Below are positions 43,215-52,735 of a stretch of 57,929 bases of DNA, in pieces; the first letter of the stretch is position 1; the number at the start of each line of letters is the position of its first letter. The position numbers and the translations under genes were made by a program. The notes under the pieces are model-generated. The model was not told the DNA's origin. It saw only the letters and a list, made by a program, of their open reading frames with translations, and did no database searches. Source of the stretch: JAGTRB01 sp037439685 (GTDB lineage: Archaea > Thermoproteota > Bathyarchaeia > TCS64); contig JBBIVO010000002.1 of assembly GCA_037439685.1 (NCBI GenBank), positions 1-57,929 of the forward strand, given 5' to 3'.

Positions 43215-44018
43215 CTACGTCGTCTTTCTCATCTCATCCCATCTGTTAAGTATCATCCCGGCGAGTTCGGGCTGGAGGCCGAAGAGGGCTCTGGCCTCCC
43301 CCTTAGGTACGAAGATCCTGATCCTGAAGGACTTCCCGAAGCTCCCCACCTCTTGGAAGTAGTACTCAGGCCTTCTCATCACAACCCCCTCATATCTCAT
43401 GTAGAACTCGTCTATGGCTGGCTCTATGCATCTCTTCGAGATCTCCTCAACCGTTAGGGTTGGCGTATGAGGAATGGTCATGGTAAATGTGTATTTTATG
43501 AGGCCCTCGTGGGTTAGGTTTAGGACCATGCTGTTCATTACTTGGGTGTTGGGTATGAGGAGGAGGTTGAAGGTTGGGGTGTACAGCTTCGTGTAGTTTA
43601 TCGTTATCTCCTCCACCTGCCCCTCCACGTCTCCGATCCTGACGTAGTCCTTGACCCTGAAGGGGCGGCTCAGGATGACGTAGAAGCCCGCCGCTATGTT
43701 GTTTATGGTCTGGGAGGAGCCAAACCCCACCATCGCGCCGACGAGGGCCGAGCCCCCGACGAACCAAGTTGTCGGAAGCTCATAGACGGTGAAGACCACG
43801 GTGATGCTGAAGAGGAGGGTCAAGACCCTAAGCAACAGCCTCATGGAGTTGGTGATATGTGGGTCCAGCTCAAGCCTCCTACTCAGCCTCGTCAGGGAAC
43901 GGCTTAGGAAGGCGTAGCCCACGCCGACCGCTAGGAGGGTGAGGGATACAAGGACTATGCGGGGCATCTCAGGATGGAGCCAGAGGAGGCTCCTCACGAA
44001 GTCCTCAAGGGACGCCAT
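43215..44018 (-). CDS. MscS-family mechanosensitive channel
   Basis: Small-conductance mechanosensitive channel, about 267 residues from ATG 44018 (MASLEDF). Three hydrophobic stretches precede the pore helix region WFVGGSALVGAMVGFGSSQTINNIAAGFYVIL. The MscS beta domain then follows (FRVKDYVRIGDVEGQVEEITINYTKL..NLLLIPNTQVMNS). An upstream GTG 44048 adds ten residues; the ATG fits the TATA-like gtttaagtgg on the minus strand. A membrane channel releasing solutes on osmotic downshift. It stands alone. Confidence 0.93.
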   Translation of the reverse strand: MASLEDFVRSLLWLHPEMPRIVLVSLTLLAVGVGYAFLSRSLTRLSRRLELDPHITNSMRLLLRVLTLLFSITVVFTVYELPTTWFVGGSALVGAMVGFGSSQTINNIAAGFYVILSRPFRVKDYVRIGDVEGQVEEITINYTKLYTPTFNLLLIPNTQVMNSMVLNLTHEGLIKYTFTMTIPHTPTLTVEEISKRCIEPAIDEFYMRYEGVVMRRPEYYFQEVGSFGKSFRIRIFVPKGEARALFGLQPELAGMILNRWDEMRKTT

Positions 44019-44303
44019 TGGGCCTCGTAAGGATTTCGTGCCTTCCACTTAAACATATCTCCATTTCAGGAGCGGATGCGAGTTGGGCCCAGTGGCATCA
44101 GCCATGCCTGAGCCATAAGGGTTGCCCTCTCGCCTCAGCCTCCAGGTAGGGGAACTCGGGTTATGCTCCATGTGGGGTCGTCTGGAGCTCCCCTGAGGGG
44201 GAAGGGCCCATTTTGACTTCTGAGGTGGAGGGGGGCTGAGGTTTCAAGCCTCTCTAGCCTCAACGGCCTCTAGGGCCAAAGCCGCCGGGGTCTATCGGAG
44301 CCT

Positions 44304-46022
44304 TCACCAGCCCATCGCGTATGCTGTTCCGCCTCTAGGGGAGGCCCCTCCCATGAGCAGGCCTGTCTCATGGTCTATGGCGACGGCTAGGCATCTCCCG
44401 TGGCTCCAGGGCTGGTCGAGCACGATCCTGTGCCCCCTCCTCTCCAACCCTTCCATCGCCTCTTGGGGTATGCCTGGCTCCACGTGGACTGTTCCTGGGT
44501 GGGCCTCGTGAGGCCAGAATGAGGATGGGAAGTGGGTCGTGTGAACCGTGGGCATCTCAATGGCCCTCTGGATATCCATCCCGAACTCCATGTGGTTCAG
44601 GAAGAGCTGGAGGGTCCACTGGTCCTGCTGGTCTCCCCCAGGGGTTCCGAAGGCCATGTAGGGGGCGCCATCTAGGGTTACCAAGGTCGGGGTGAGGGTT
44701 GTGCTCGGCCTCTTCCCTGGCTCAAGCCTCTCCACATGGCCTGGGTCGAGGTGGAACATCTGGCCCCTCGTGCCCATGGGGAACCCCAGGCCTGGAACCA
44801 GGGGGGAGGAGGTTATCCATCCTCCGCTGGGGGTGGCTGAGAGCACGTTTCCAGACCCGTCTATTACGTCGAGGTGGACGGTGCCCCTCTCTGGCCCATC
44901 CTCCTCGCCTCTGGTCGATACCTCTCCCGGCCCCGCCTCATTTGAGGCCCTCTCCGGGTCTATTAATCGCCTCCTCCCCTCGGCATACCCCTTTGAGAGC
45001 AGGGTCTCTAAGGGAACCTCCACGAAGTCCGGGTCTGCATAGTACCTCTCCCTGTCCGCGAAGGCCAGCTTCGCAGCCTCTATCAACGTGTGGAGGTATG
45101 CCGCCGAGTTGTGGCCCATCCCCTTGAGGTCGAACCCCTCCAAGATGTTGAGCTGCTGGAGGAAGACGGGGCCCTGGCTCCAAGGGCCGCACTTGTGAAC
45201 CAAATAGCCCCTGTAGCTTGTCGAGACCGGCCTCTCAAGCCTGGCTGAGAATCCCTCGAAGTCCTCCAGGGAGATAAGGCCGTGGTGCTCCTTCCCGTAG
45301 GAGTCTCTGCACTTGAAGCTGCTCATGAAATCCACTATGGCCTTCGCTATCGGCCCCCTGTAGAAGTGGTCCCTAGCCGCCTCGAGGCCGGCCCTCCTCC
45401 CCCTCCTCCTCCCCCTCCCCTCCTCCTCGGCGAGCCTCTTCAGGGTCTGGGCCAGAGGGGGGTTTCTGAGGATGGAGGCCACCGGGGGAGGCCTTCCACC
45501 TTGGAGGTAGACCTCTGCCGAGGTCGGCCACTCAGCCCTGAACCTCTCCATACACCTCTCTATGGCCCTGGAGAGGCCCAGATAGACCGGGAACCCCTCT
45601 AAGGCAAGCTCGATGGATGGCCTCACCACCTCCTCCAAGGTTAGGGTTCCATACTCCTTCAGGAGGAGGATCCATGCGTCTAGGGCCCCCGGCACAACGG
45701 CTGGCAGGAAGCCATCTCCCGGTATAAGCTCGTAGCCCTCGCCCCTGAACCATTCTATGGTGGCAGCCCTCGGGGCAGGCCCTTGGCCGTTGACGGCGAT
45801 GACCTCATCCTCGTCCGCCCAGTAGAGGAGGATGGACGCCTCCCCCGCGAGGCCTGCCAGGTGGGGCTCGAGCACCGTCTGGCAGAACCATATGGTCGCG
45901 CCGGCGTCCACGGCGTTGCCACCCCGCCTCAGGACCTGGAGGCCGGCCTCTGAGGCCAGATAGTGGGTGGAGGTCACCATTCCGTGGGTGCCCATCAACA
46001 GGGGCCTAGCAGTGAACTCCAT
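44304..46022 (-). CDS. ggt: Gamma-glutamyltransferase / cephalosporin acylase-family Ntn hydrolase
   Basis: An Ntn hydrolase of the gamma-glutamyltransferase family, about 572 residues. The precursor is cut before a Thr: GTVHLDVIDGSGN is the nucleophile region. LRRGGNAVDAGATIWF, VPGALDAWILL, GPWSQGP and TPGGDQQDQW are family motifs. Start ATG 46022, which follows TATA-like aaatattt by about 30 bases; TTG 46052 would lengthen it. No signal peptide is clear, so it may be cytosolic. It could hydrolyse gamma-glutamyl peptides or related amides; the substrate is unknown. Confidence 0.9.
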   Translation of the reverse strand: MEFTARPLLMGTHGMVTSTHYLASEAGLQVLRRGGNAVDAGATIWFCQTVLEPHLAGLAGEASILLYWADEDEVIAVNGQGPAPRAATIEWFRGEGYELIPGDGFLPAVVPGALDAWILLLKEYGTLTLEEVVRPSIELALEGFPVYLGLSRAIERCMERFRAEWPTSAEVYLQGGRPPPVASILRNPPLAQTLKRLAEEEGRGRRRGRRAGLEAARDHFYRGPIAKAIVDFMSSFKCRDSYGKEHHGLISLEDFEGFSARLERPVSTSYRGYLVHKCGPWSQGPVFLQQLNILEGFDLKGMGHNSAAYLHTLIEAAKLAFADRERYYADPDFVEVPLETLLSKGYAEGRRRLIDPERASNEAGPGEVSTRGEEDGPERGTVHLDVIDGSGNVLSATPSGGWITSSPLVPGLGFPMGTRGQMFHLDPGHVERLEPGKRPSTTLTPTLVTLDGAPYMAFGTPGGDQQDQWTLQLFLNHMEFGMDIQRAIEMPTVHTTHFPSSFWPHEAHPGTVHVEPGIPQEAMEGLERRGHRIVLDQPWSHGRCLAVAIDHETGLLMGGASPRGGTAYAMGW

Positions 46023-46052
46023 AGAGATACCCTTTAACCATCGGGTGACCAA

Positions 46053-46579
46053 ATATTTTAGATTGATTGAACTGAGATGAGCGAAATCGATTATAAATTC
46101 TGGTTGATCGCAGCCCCTTCAGTCCTAATACTTGAGCATTGCCTGGGTCTGCGCCACCTTGAGCGAGAAGATATTGTTAAGGCCTAACCCATTCCCCTTC
46201 GAGTTAAAGGGGTTCCTTCAGCCTCAATATGGCAGAGGCCTCTCGGCTCCACTCCTAGGATTTTAGCCTCATATCTCTGTTAGAGCCTCTCCACGGCTAT
46301 CTTCCCCCCGCTCCCAATCCTCCACGGCTCACGACTTCCCAGCTGCAGATTGGGGCCTAATAATTAATATTCAACCCTCACCTTCGCCATCCTCAGCCAT
46401 AACCCACTTACGCCCCCCGTGATAGTAGAGGCCCTTGGGAAACATTGCCGTATATCTTGACCATCAAAGCATCAAGCCAAAACCATACTCAAGGGGCGCC
46501 AAAAAGATTATCCGGCGCCCTCGACGTAGCCCCTCAGGCTGAAAGGTTTAAATCTATTCTGGCAATAACACCTTGATTG
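46053..46579. other. 527-base gap before tRNA-Lys, no gene seen
   Basis: No ORF with a recognisable protein. A perfect GGGCGCC/GGCGCCC inverted repeat with a 13-base loop spans 46494-46520. A TATA-like ggtttaaatct around 46547 is about 25-30 bases before tRNA-Lys and is its likely promoter. Confidence 0.6.
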
Positions 46580-46653
46580 GGGTCCGTAGCTCAGCAAGGT
46601 AGAGCGTCAGCCTCTTAAGCTGAGGGTCGAGGGTTCGAATCCCTCCGGACCCG
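46580..46653 (+). tRNA. tRNA-Lys(CTT)
   Basis: Complete cloverleaf: acceptor GGGTCCG/CGGACCC, D-arm GCTCAGCAAGGTAGAGC, anticodon stem TCAGC/GCTGA with loop CTCTTAA (anticodon CTT, Lys), T-arm GAGGG-TTCGAAT-CCCTC. Discriminator G, CCA not encoded. It is followed 57 bases later by a decayed integrase, like tRNA-Val at 14921. Confidence 0.96.
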
Positions 46654-46710
46654 CTCTTAATTAGGTGTGAATCCTTTATATAGGGTTCCCGCATACCATC
46701 CTGAGGGGCG

Positions 46711-47200
46711 ATGCCCAAGAAGGAAAGTAAGTATTCCCGCCTCCTTAAAGACCCTAAGATTCAACGTTGGTTAAAGAACTTGGAGAGGAGAAGCCCCATA
46801 ACCGATGAGGTGGCTCTGAGGAGGCTTGGAAAGGCCTGTTAACTTTTTAGCTATGAACCCAATCGAGATGGTTGAAAGAGCTGGAAAAGATCTGGATGGC
46901 TTTTCAAGATTATTTAGAGGATCTGGTTTCAAGGCTTGACTCTGAAAGGAAGGCCCCCGGCTATATCCATGGGGTTCTAAAGGTAATAAAGTCCTGGCTC
47001 AGATATAATGGAATTGTGCTGACTAGGAGAATTAAAATCAAAAACTCGACAACTACACCAACGATAGAGAATGAGTAAGTTCCAAGCCAAGAGGAGTTGG
47101 CAAGAATACTTAGAGCATCTCCTCCTAGAATTAGAGCCGCTATAGCTTTAATCGCATTTGCTAATTTGAGACCTCAAACCCTAGGAAGCCATAAGGGCTT
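46711..47200 (+). pseudogene. Decayed tyrosine integrase after tRNA-Lys
   Basis: ATG 46711 opens ESKYSRLLKDPKIQRWLKNLERRSPITDEVALRRLGKAC, then the frame breaks; NFLAMNPIEMVERAGKDLDG continues in a second frame, and FQDYLEDLVSRLDSERKAPGYIHGVLKVIKSW in a third (from about 46902). A TAA at 47076 interrupts the same frame before VPSQEELARILRASPPRIRAAIALIAFANLRPQTLGS, the beginning of the catalytic domain. Homology is lost after about 47200. So the integrase has at least two frameshifts, one stop and a missing C-terminus. It is related to the stump at 15048. Confidence 0.85.
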
Positions 47201-47905
47201 TCCTCGAGACCGAGGAGGCTGTGTTATCTCTCATATTGGGGTTTCCGCGGAGAGGGACCGTACGCGGTTGGCTGAGGCTCCTCTCCATGCTTGGGCGCGT
47301 GATCCTGAGGCCGAGAGGCTGGGCGGCTTTAGGAGGCTAGGTGAGGCTTGAGGGGTGTCTCTCGAGGCTTGGGGCACACCCGTATTCTGGATGGTCGACT
47401 ATGAGGTGCCGGCCGATGGTAAGAGGAGGCTCTAGGGTCGGAGCCGTCACAGTTGAGGAGAGCACGAGGAGTATCCTGAGGCTCCCGCTTCTGAAGGAGG
47501 CTCAGAGGGTTAAGCGGCTCGCGGAGTTTCGGTGGGAGGGCAAACGTGTACCTAGCCATAGAGGCCAAAAACAGAAACTAGACCACAGCCCTCTCGCACT
47601 ACCTAAGGACTTGCACCTAATTAAGTGTAGATATACTGAGTGTCCTATCCTAGGTCCAGCCGTCCCTAGAAGACGGTTTTCGAAGAACCATGAAAAATAA
47701 GCCCCTTTCCCCGCCTCTTTGGCCTGTGAACCTTGATTTGACCTCCAAACATATACCTAATCTCTGATTTAAATCTCCATTGAGAGATTCATTACCAAGC
47801 TCCTCCATGATTCTCTCCCATTTAACCAGGGGGAACCTACTATAATGCATATTTTTTGGCCATTACAATGGTTCTCTTTTTAACTATTATAATACGGATC
47901 TTTTT
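47201..47905. other. 705-base debris region, no recognised gene
   Basis: Short ORFs occur in changing frames (for example AFLETEEAVLSLILGFP and EAWGTPVFWMVDYEVPADGK), which suggests decayed coding DNA after the integrase, but no family is clear. From 47700 the sequence is AT-rich. A palindrome CCATTACAATGG lies near 47860 and a TATA-like ctattataat near 47884. Confidence 0.45.
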
Positions 47906-48183
47906 ATGATTATGATGATTATTGGAGAGCCATTAAAATCCTACCTCCTCCCCCGTCTCGAGGCCGTTAAGGGAGGCTCAGCCTTCAATCGGCTTCAGGA
48001 GGCTGAGCTGAGCAACCCTGAGAGCTGGTCTTCGAGCAGCACAGGGCGCTAGTTCAGCTCTTGCACCATCCTTTTGATAAGGCCTTTGCTCATTCCCTTG
48101 CGGGATACCGGGTGGAGCCTCTCCCTCCAGAACGGCTAGGGGAGAGGCTTCAGGGCGATCTTACCCCTCAAGCTTCTTCTTGA
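47906..48183 (+). pseudogene. Possible frameshifted remnant of an unknown gene
   Basis: ATG 47906 begins IGEPLKSYLLPRLEAVKGGSAFNRLQEAELSNPESW and stops soon after. From 48025 another frame gives LVFEQHRALVQLLHHPFDKAFAHSLAGYRVEPLPPERLGERL to TGA 48181-48183, inside the convergent end of pcm. The pieces read like one protein broken near 48020, possibly an HTH-type regulator; that is a guess. A TATA-like box precedes the first piece. Confidence 0.3.
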
Positions 48184-48919
48184 GGTTCGGTGGCGTCTCC
48201 GCGGCCTCCTCCGCGGGCCCCCAGCCGTATTCGCCTTTAAGGGGTATGTAGAGCACCTCATCTATCTTCTTGGGGCTGGTAGACCCGTTGAGGGCCTTCT
48301 CCAGTAGGATCAGGTCCTGAGGCCTGTTCGGCGGCCCCACCGGAGCTATGAGCCTCCCCCCAGGCCTTAGCTGTTGGATGAGGGGCTTTGGGATGCTGGG
48401 GCAGGCTGCGGTGACCGCGATCTTGTCGTAGGGGGCGAGGGGCTGATAACCCTTGGAGCCATCCCCAAGGATCAATGTCACTTCATGGTAGCCCAGCCTC
48501 TCCAGGTTGGCCCTGGCAAACCTATAGGTCTCCTCATCGATCTCCATCGTTACCACCCTGCCCGTGGTCCCGACCACCTCCATGGCGAGGGCTGCTCCAT
48601 ATCCGGAGCCCGCGCCCACCTCTAGGAATGAGTCTCCCCGGCTCAGGTTCAAGGCCTCGTAGAATAGGGGGTAGCTGTGGGGGCAGCTTATGGTCGCATT
48701 GGACCCTGGTATGGGTAGGGGAACCTCGAGGTAGGCGTGGTCTCTATACATCTTGGGGATGAACTCCTCCCTCGGAACCTTCAACATGGCCTCCACAAGG
48801 GCCTCTGAGCGCAGGAACCCCTCCTCCAGCAGCCGCTCAACCCTTCTGATCCTCTCTCTCCTGAGCTGGGCCTCCGTCTTAGTCGGGCTTTTTGGGGGAG
48901 GGATTAACCAGCCCATCAC
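48161..48919 (-). CDS. pcm: Protein-L-isoaspartate O-methyltransferase
   Basis: Repairs isoaspartyl residues in aged proteins using SAM. It has the family N-terminal block MLKVPREEFIP, a modified substrate motif SNATISCPHSYPLF (usually S..ISxPHM), SAM motif LEVGAGSGYGAALAMEVVG, IDEETYRFARANLERLGY, and ILGDGSKGYQPLAPYDKIAVTAACP. 252 residues, slightly long at the C-terminus. Start ATG 48919 (or 48916). It stands alone, facing the debris region. Confidence 0.94.
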   Translation of the reverse strand: MMGWLIPPPKSPTKTEAQLRRERIRRVERLLEEGFLRSEALVEAMLKVPREEFIPKMYRDHAYLEVPLPIPGSNATISCPHSYPLFYEALNLSRGDSFLEVGAGSGYGAALAMEVVGTTGRVVTMEIDEETYRFARANLERLGYHEVTLILGDGSKGYQPLAPYDKIAVTAACPSIPKPLIQQLRPGGRLIAPVGPPNRPQDLILLEKALNGSTSPKKIDEVLYIPLKGEYGWGPAEEAAETPPNLKKKLEG

Positions 48920-49170
48920 CCCGCCGGATAACCTCCAACCATATTTATCTGACCATGCTGATATTAATCTGTTTTATCCTAGACCTCGATATGAATCTCG
49001 AAACTATCTTTAAGAGATCAGGAATAAACATAAAATCTTTGAACTTTTAACATCACATTTTCGATCCTTTTCCCTTAATATTATGGCTTGAACCATGAGA
49101 GGCTTCTGGGCAAGAATGAAAAGATGACAGACTCTTATATATGGAGTGGCTATATCATCGTGGTGTTTAG

Positions 49171-50946
49171 ATGCTTGAGGGGTTTGAGGAAGAGGTTTTA
49201 GGTGAGATCTCCATCGAAGAGGCTTGGCGGCATGTGGAGTACCTCTCAACCCTGGATAAGACCTCGGGCACGGAGGGGGAGAGGAGGGCCCACGAATATG
49301 TGAGATGCAAGCTAAAGGAGTATGGCGTCCCCTTCAAGACATACGAGTTCGACTCCTTGATCAGCCATCCCAGGGAGGCCTCCCTGAGGGTGGTCCACCC
49401 ATCCATCATGGACTTGGACTGTATAACCCACTCCTTCTCGGGTCAGACCCCTGAGGGCGGCCTGGAGGCGGAGGTGGTCCACGTGAGGGCTCCTCCGGGG
49501 ACCCTCCATGGGGGGTTGGAGGGGCTGCTCGAGGAGTATGGGAGAGCCGGGGCTGGGGGTAAGGCTGCCCTTGTCTGGGGGGTGGCGAGCCCAGCCGCGG
49601 TCTGGGCCGCCCAGCTCTCCGGGGCCAAGGCCCAGATCCACATAAGTGGGGAGGATATCCTCCACGAGATGATCGTCACATCGGTTTGGGGGACCCCCAC
49701 CCCGGAGTCGGCTGAGAGGATCCCCAAGATACCGGTCGTCTCCATAAAGAGGAGCGATGGGGAGCGCCTCCTCCAACTGCTGGATAGGGGGATGGTCAGG
49801 GTGAGGCTTGAGGCCAGGGTGGATACGAGGTGGAGGAGGATACCCATAACGGTCGCCGAGGTCGATGGGGTTGAGGAGCCTGAGAGGTTCATGCTCGTCC
49901 ACGGCCACATGGACTCCTGGTATGTGGGGGCGACCGACAACTGCACCGGGAACGCGGCCTGCCTCGAGCTCGCGAGGGTCCTCTGGAAGAATAGGGAGAG
50001 GCTTAGGAGGAGCGTCAGGATCGCCTGGTGGTCAGGCCACTCCACGGGCAGATACTCCGCCTCAACATGGTATGTGGACAACCATTTCGAGGAGCTTGAC
50101 GAGAACTGCTTCCTCTCCATGAATATAGACTCGCCAGGGGTTAAGGGGGCAACGAAGGTGACGGGCGGTGGCCTCATGGGTACGCTCAGCCACGTGGAGG
50201 GGGTCATCAAAGACTCCATCGGAGTTGAAGGGGCGGAGCTCAGGGCCTACGCCATGAGGGCCGGGGACCAATCCTTCTATGGGGTCGGGATACCCTCCAT
50301 AGCCGTCGGCGCCGTCATACCTGAGGGGAGCCCCCTTAGGGGGGCGTGGATCGGGGGGAGCGGGGGAGGGTGGTGGTGGCACAGCGTCCACGACACCATC
50401 GACAAGGCCGACAGGGAGAACCTTTATCGAGACCTGAGGATGATAACCCTAGCCGTATTGAGGTCGGCCAACGCCCAGGTCCTCCCCTTCGACTTCACCC
50501 CCGTCGCTGAGGAGTATGAGAAGGCCCTCGCGGAGATCCAGACAAAGGCGAGGTCGGGAACCTTCAACCTAGCACCCCTCCTAGAGAGGGTGGGGAGGCT
50601 TAGGGCCCAAGCGGAGAGGCTGAGGGGGGCGGCCTCCCAGCTCAAGGGGGAAGGGTTGGATAGAACCAAGAGGCTTAACGGCCTCCTCATGAAGGCCTCG
50701 AGGATCCTGACCTCAACCCTATACACCCATGAGGGGAGGTATGGGCAGGACCCGGCCTATGGGATACCCCTCCTACCAGCCCTGAGGGAGGTGGAGAGGC
50801 TTCCGGGATTGGACCCCCAGAGCAGCGAGGCCAAGTTCCTGGAGACCATGCTGACCAGGAGGGCGAATATGGTTGGAGACAGGCTTAAGGAGGCGATAAG
50901 GGTCCTAGAGGAGGCCTGCTCAGAGGCCCTCAGAGGGGGGAGATGA
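49171..50946 (+). CDS. M28-like peptidase-fold protein with altered metal site
   Basis: A 591-residue M28-like protein. A PA-like insert (about residues 80-200) is followed by the peptidase fold: VHGHMDSWYVGATDNCTGNAA supplies the first His/Asp pair and bridging Asp; NIDSPGVKG another Asp; WWHSVHDTIDK the last His. The usual catalytic Glu-Glu pair is replaced by WWSGHSTGRYSAS, so the site is non-standard. A coiled C-terminal region follows. Start ATG 49171 after GGTG, with a TATA-like tatatatgg (49137). Could be an altered peptidase or a binding protein; uncertain. Confidence 0.83.
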   Translation: MLEGFEEEVLGEISIEEAWRHVEYLSTLDKTSGTEGERRAHEYVRCKLKEYGVPFKTYEFDSLISHPREASLRVVHPSIMDLDCITHSFSGQTPEGGLEAEVVHVRAPPGTLHGGLEGLLEEYGRAGAGGKAALVWGVASPAAVWAAQLSGAKAQIHISGEDILHEMIVTSVWGTPTPESAERIPKIPVVSIKRSDGERLLQLLDRGMVRVRLEARVDTRWRRIPITVAEVDGVEEPERFMLVHGHMDSWYVGATDNCTGNAACLELARVLWKNRERLRRSVRIAWWSGHSTGRYSASTWYVDNHFEELDENCFLSMNIDSPGVKGATKVTGGGLMGTLSHVEGVIKDSIGVEGAELRAYAMRAGDQSFYGVGIPSIAVGAVIPEGSPLRGAWIGGSGGGWWWHSVHDTIDKADRENLYRDLRMITLAVLRSANAQVLPFDFTPVAEEYEKALAEIQTKARSGTFNLAPLLERVGRLRAQAERLRGAASQLKGEGLDRTKRLNGLLMKASRILTSTLYTHEGRYGQDPAYGIPLLPALREVERLPGLDPQSSEAKFLETMLTRRANMVGDRLKEAIRVLEEACSEALRGGR

Positions 50947-50975
50947 GCCCAAAGAAGAGAAAAAGGGTGATGGGG

Positions 50976-51830
50976 TCAGCCCCTGAAGGCTGGGGGAACC
51001 TGCACCGTCTTCCAGACCCTTATAAACTCGGAGAGGAAGTTGACCCTCTCCTCAAACCTTTTTCCGGCCTCCTCGACATCAGCCGTCCTGGGGTCGTTTA
51101 GGCCGTAGACGCCGCTCGATGTGAAGTCATCCGTGTCGGGCTCTGTGCAGGCCGCCCTCACTTGGCTCACAAGCTCATAGTCGGGGCGGCCTGGATCCAT
51201 GAACTCCATCAGCCTTGGATCCATCTTCAGGGTCGGCCTCCAGCCCTCCAACCTCCACATCTCCACCAGCTCTGGGAAGAGGAGGAGGGCGGAGGAGGTC
51301 TCAGTCGGGCCGGAGTGGACATCCCAGTACCTCTTCTGCCTCTCAGCTATCCTCTTAGCCAGCTCGGTGTCGCTAGGGCCCGTGGGGGCTGCCACCATCA
51401 CCTTACTAGTCCTCTTGCTCAGCTGGACCGCAAGGTTCACTATGTTCGTGTTCCCCCCATGAGCGTTCAAGAGGAGGAACCTTTTGATGCCGTGTTGGGC
51501 CAGGCTGTCAATGGTGTCGGTGAGGATGGAGAGGAGGGTCTCCTCCCTGAAGGTTATGGTCCCCTTGAAGCCCATGTGGTGGGGTGAGTAACCAGGCCAG
51601 CAGGGGTGGACGCAGACGCTGTTCGTCCTCCTGGCCACCTCGTGGATGAGGGCCCTCACATAGAGGCTGTCCATCCCAAGGGGGAGGTGGGGGCCATGCT
51701 GCTCTATCGACCCTATCCCGATTATGACCACCGGCTCAGGCTCGTTCTCAAGCCAGTCCTCGAAGGCCGGCCTCGTGAGCTCATGTAGCCAAAACCTCTC
51801 GAGCTTACCCTTCTCAGACATAGCACCCAC
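50976..51830 (-). CDS. Creatininase-family hydrolase
   Basis: A 284-residue member of the creatininase family, which also includes FAPy deformylase ArfB of archaeal riboflavin/F420 synthesis and MftE. IGIGSIEQHGPHLPLGMDSLY provides metal ligands, FLLLNAHGGN another, and WDVHSGPTETSSALLLFPE the rest. Start ATG 51830 (or 51821); TATA-like atatatt at about 51850-51860 upstream on the minus strand. It converges on the M28-like gene. ArfB-like or creatininase-like activity cannot be separated by eye. Confidence 0.88.
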   Translation of the reverse strand: MGAMSEKGKLERFWLHELTRPAFEDWLENEPEPVVIIGIGSIEQHGPHLPLGMDSLYVRALIHEVARRTNSVCVHPCWPGYSPHHMGFKGTITFREETLLSILTDTIDSLAQHGIKRFLLLNAHGGNTNIVNLAVQLSKRTSKVMVAAPTGPSDTELAKRIAERQKRYWDVHSGPTETSSALLLFPELVEMWRLEGWRPTLKMDPRLMEFMDPGRPDYELVSQVRAACTEPDTDDFTSSGVYGLNDPRTADVEEAGKRFEERVNFLSEFIRVWKTVQVPPAFRG

Positions 51831-52273
51831 AGATATAATCTTATCAATATATCAATCTATTCAAAAAGATGAGTGTGAAACAGATAAGACCAAGTCAACC
51901 TCCAGAGAAACCTTTCACCAGCTCAGAATAAGGGTGACAGGTTGGCCCCTCTCCATATCATCTAGCTCTGTGAAGGTTGGTTCAGGCCTCAGGGGAGGGA
52001 GGCTCACCCTGCACCGGTACATGCCCCTCATGAATCCTCATCGTCTCGGGATATCCTCTCCTGCCCATATATTTTAGAAGGGTTCGACTGTCCACCCCGG
52101 GAGGAGTTGGTCGTCTCGTAGTCTTTTTAGTGTTGGAAATAATGTGTTTGGAGATTCCTCACCTTTAATAGTTTCTCTAGCCTTGTTACACTCTTTCAAT
52201 GGAGATGATAGATTTAATTTTAATTGATTTTTGTATATTGAAAGAGGATCTAGAATTTCGCTGGGTCGGCTCT
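51831..52273. other. 443-base gap, no gene seen
   Basis: AT-rich, with promoter elements of the creatininase gene at the left edge. No ORF or RNA is recognisable. The right part (52120-52260) is AT-rich between two converging or tail regions. Confidence 0.55.
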
Positions 52274-52735
52274 CTATTGGCGTTCAGGGAGGTAGACCTC
52301 GAAGGGTATCTCTAAGAGCCTCTTCGAGGCTCTGTATCTAACCTTTCCCAGCTTTATGGCCCCTATCTCCCCAGTAGAGGCGGTGTGGATCTCCTTGCAG
52401 GCATTCACATTCCAGTCTTTGATGTAGAGGATCTTCAGCCTCTTTATAGAGGAGGGGATGGGGAAGAGGTCGTAGATGGCATCTCCGAACCTCTCTTCGG
52501 CTGCGGCCCTATCCATCACCAGCTCCTCCACCGGGGCATCCTCCCTGATCTTCCTGTTCGCCTCCTCCTCGATGAGGATGACCTCGTCGCCCGATGGCCT
52601 CCTGTCGAACTGGACCGTTAGCCTGCCGTGGGAGCCCTCCACGTGGACCCCGGCTGTCCACTTCGCCCCCAGAACCCTCTGGACAGCCCCTTTCAGGACG
52701 TGGAGGGCTGTGTGGGTCCTCACCTCTACGGACAA
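52274..52735 (-). CDS. alaX: AlaX-type alanyl-tRNA editing protein
   Basis: A trans-editing enzyme that removes Ser or Gly from mischarged tRNA(Ala). VEVRTHTALHVLKGAVQRVLG has the HxxxH zinc motif, VNACKEIHTASTGEIG the CxxxH, and GSHGRLTVQFDRRPS is the family middle. About 153 residues from TTG 52735, matching the short AlaX type. The open frame runs to ATG 52888 with 51 extra residues of unclear value; the family normally starts near VEVRTHT. TATA-like sequence lies about 30 bases before the TTG. It probably works with AlaRS encoded elsewhere. Confidence 0.88.
   Translation of the reverse strand: MSVEVRTHTALHVLKGAVQRVLGAKWTAGVHVEGSHGRLTVQFDRRPSGDEVILIEEEANRKIREDAPVEELVMDRAAAEERFGDAIYDLFPIPSSIKRLKILYIKDWNVNACKEIHTASTGEIGAIKLGKVRYRASKRLLEIPFEVYLPERQ

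Noticed and set aside
49443..50219. Minus-strand open frame opposite the M28-like gene (258 codons)
   Set aside because: Antisense shadow of a well-supported gene.
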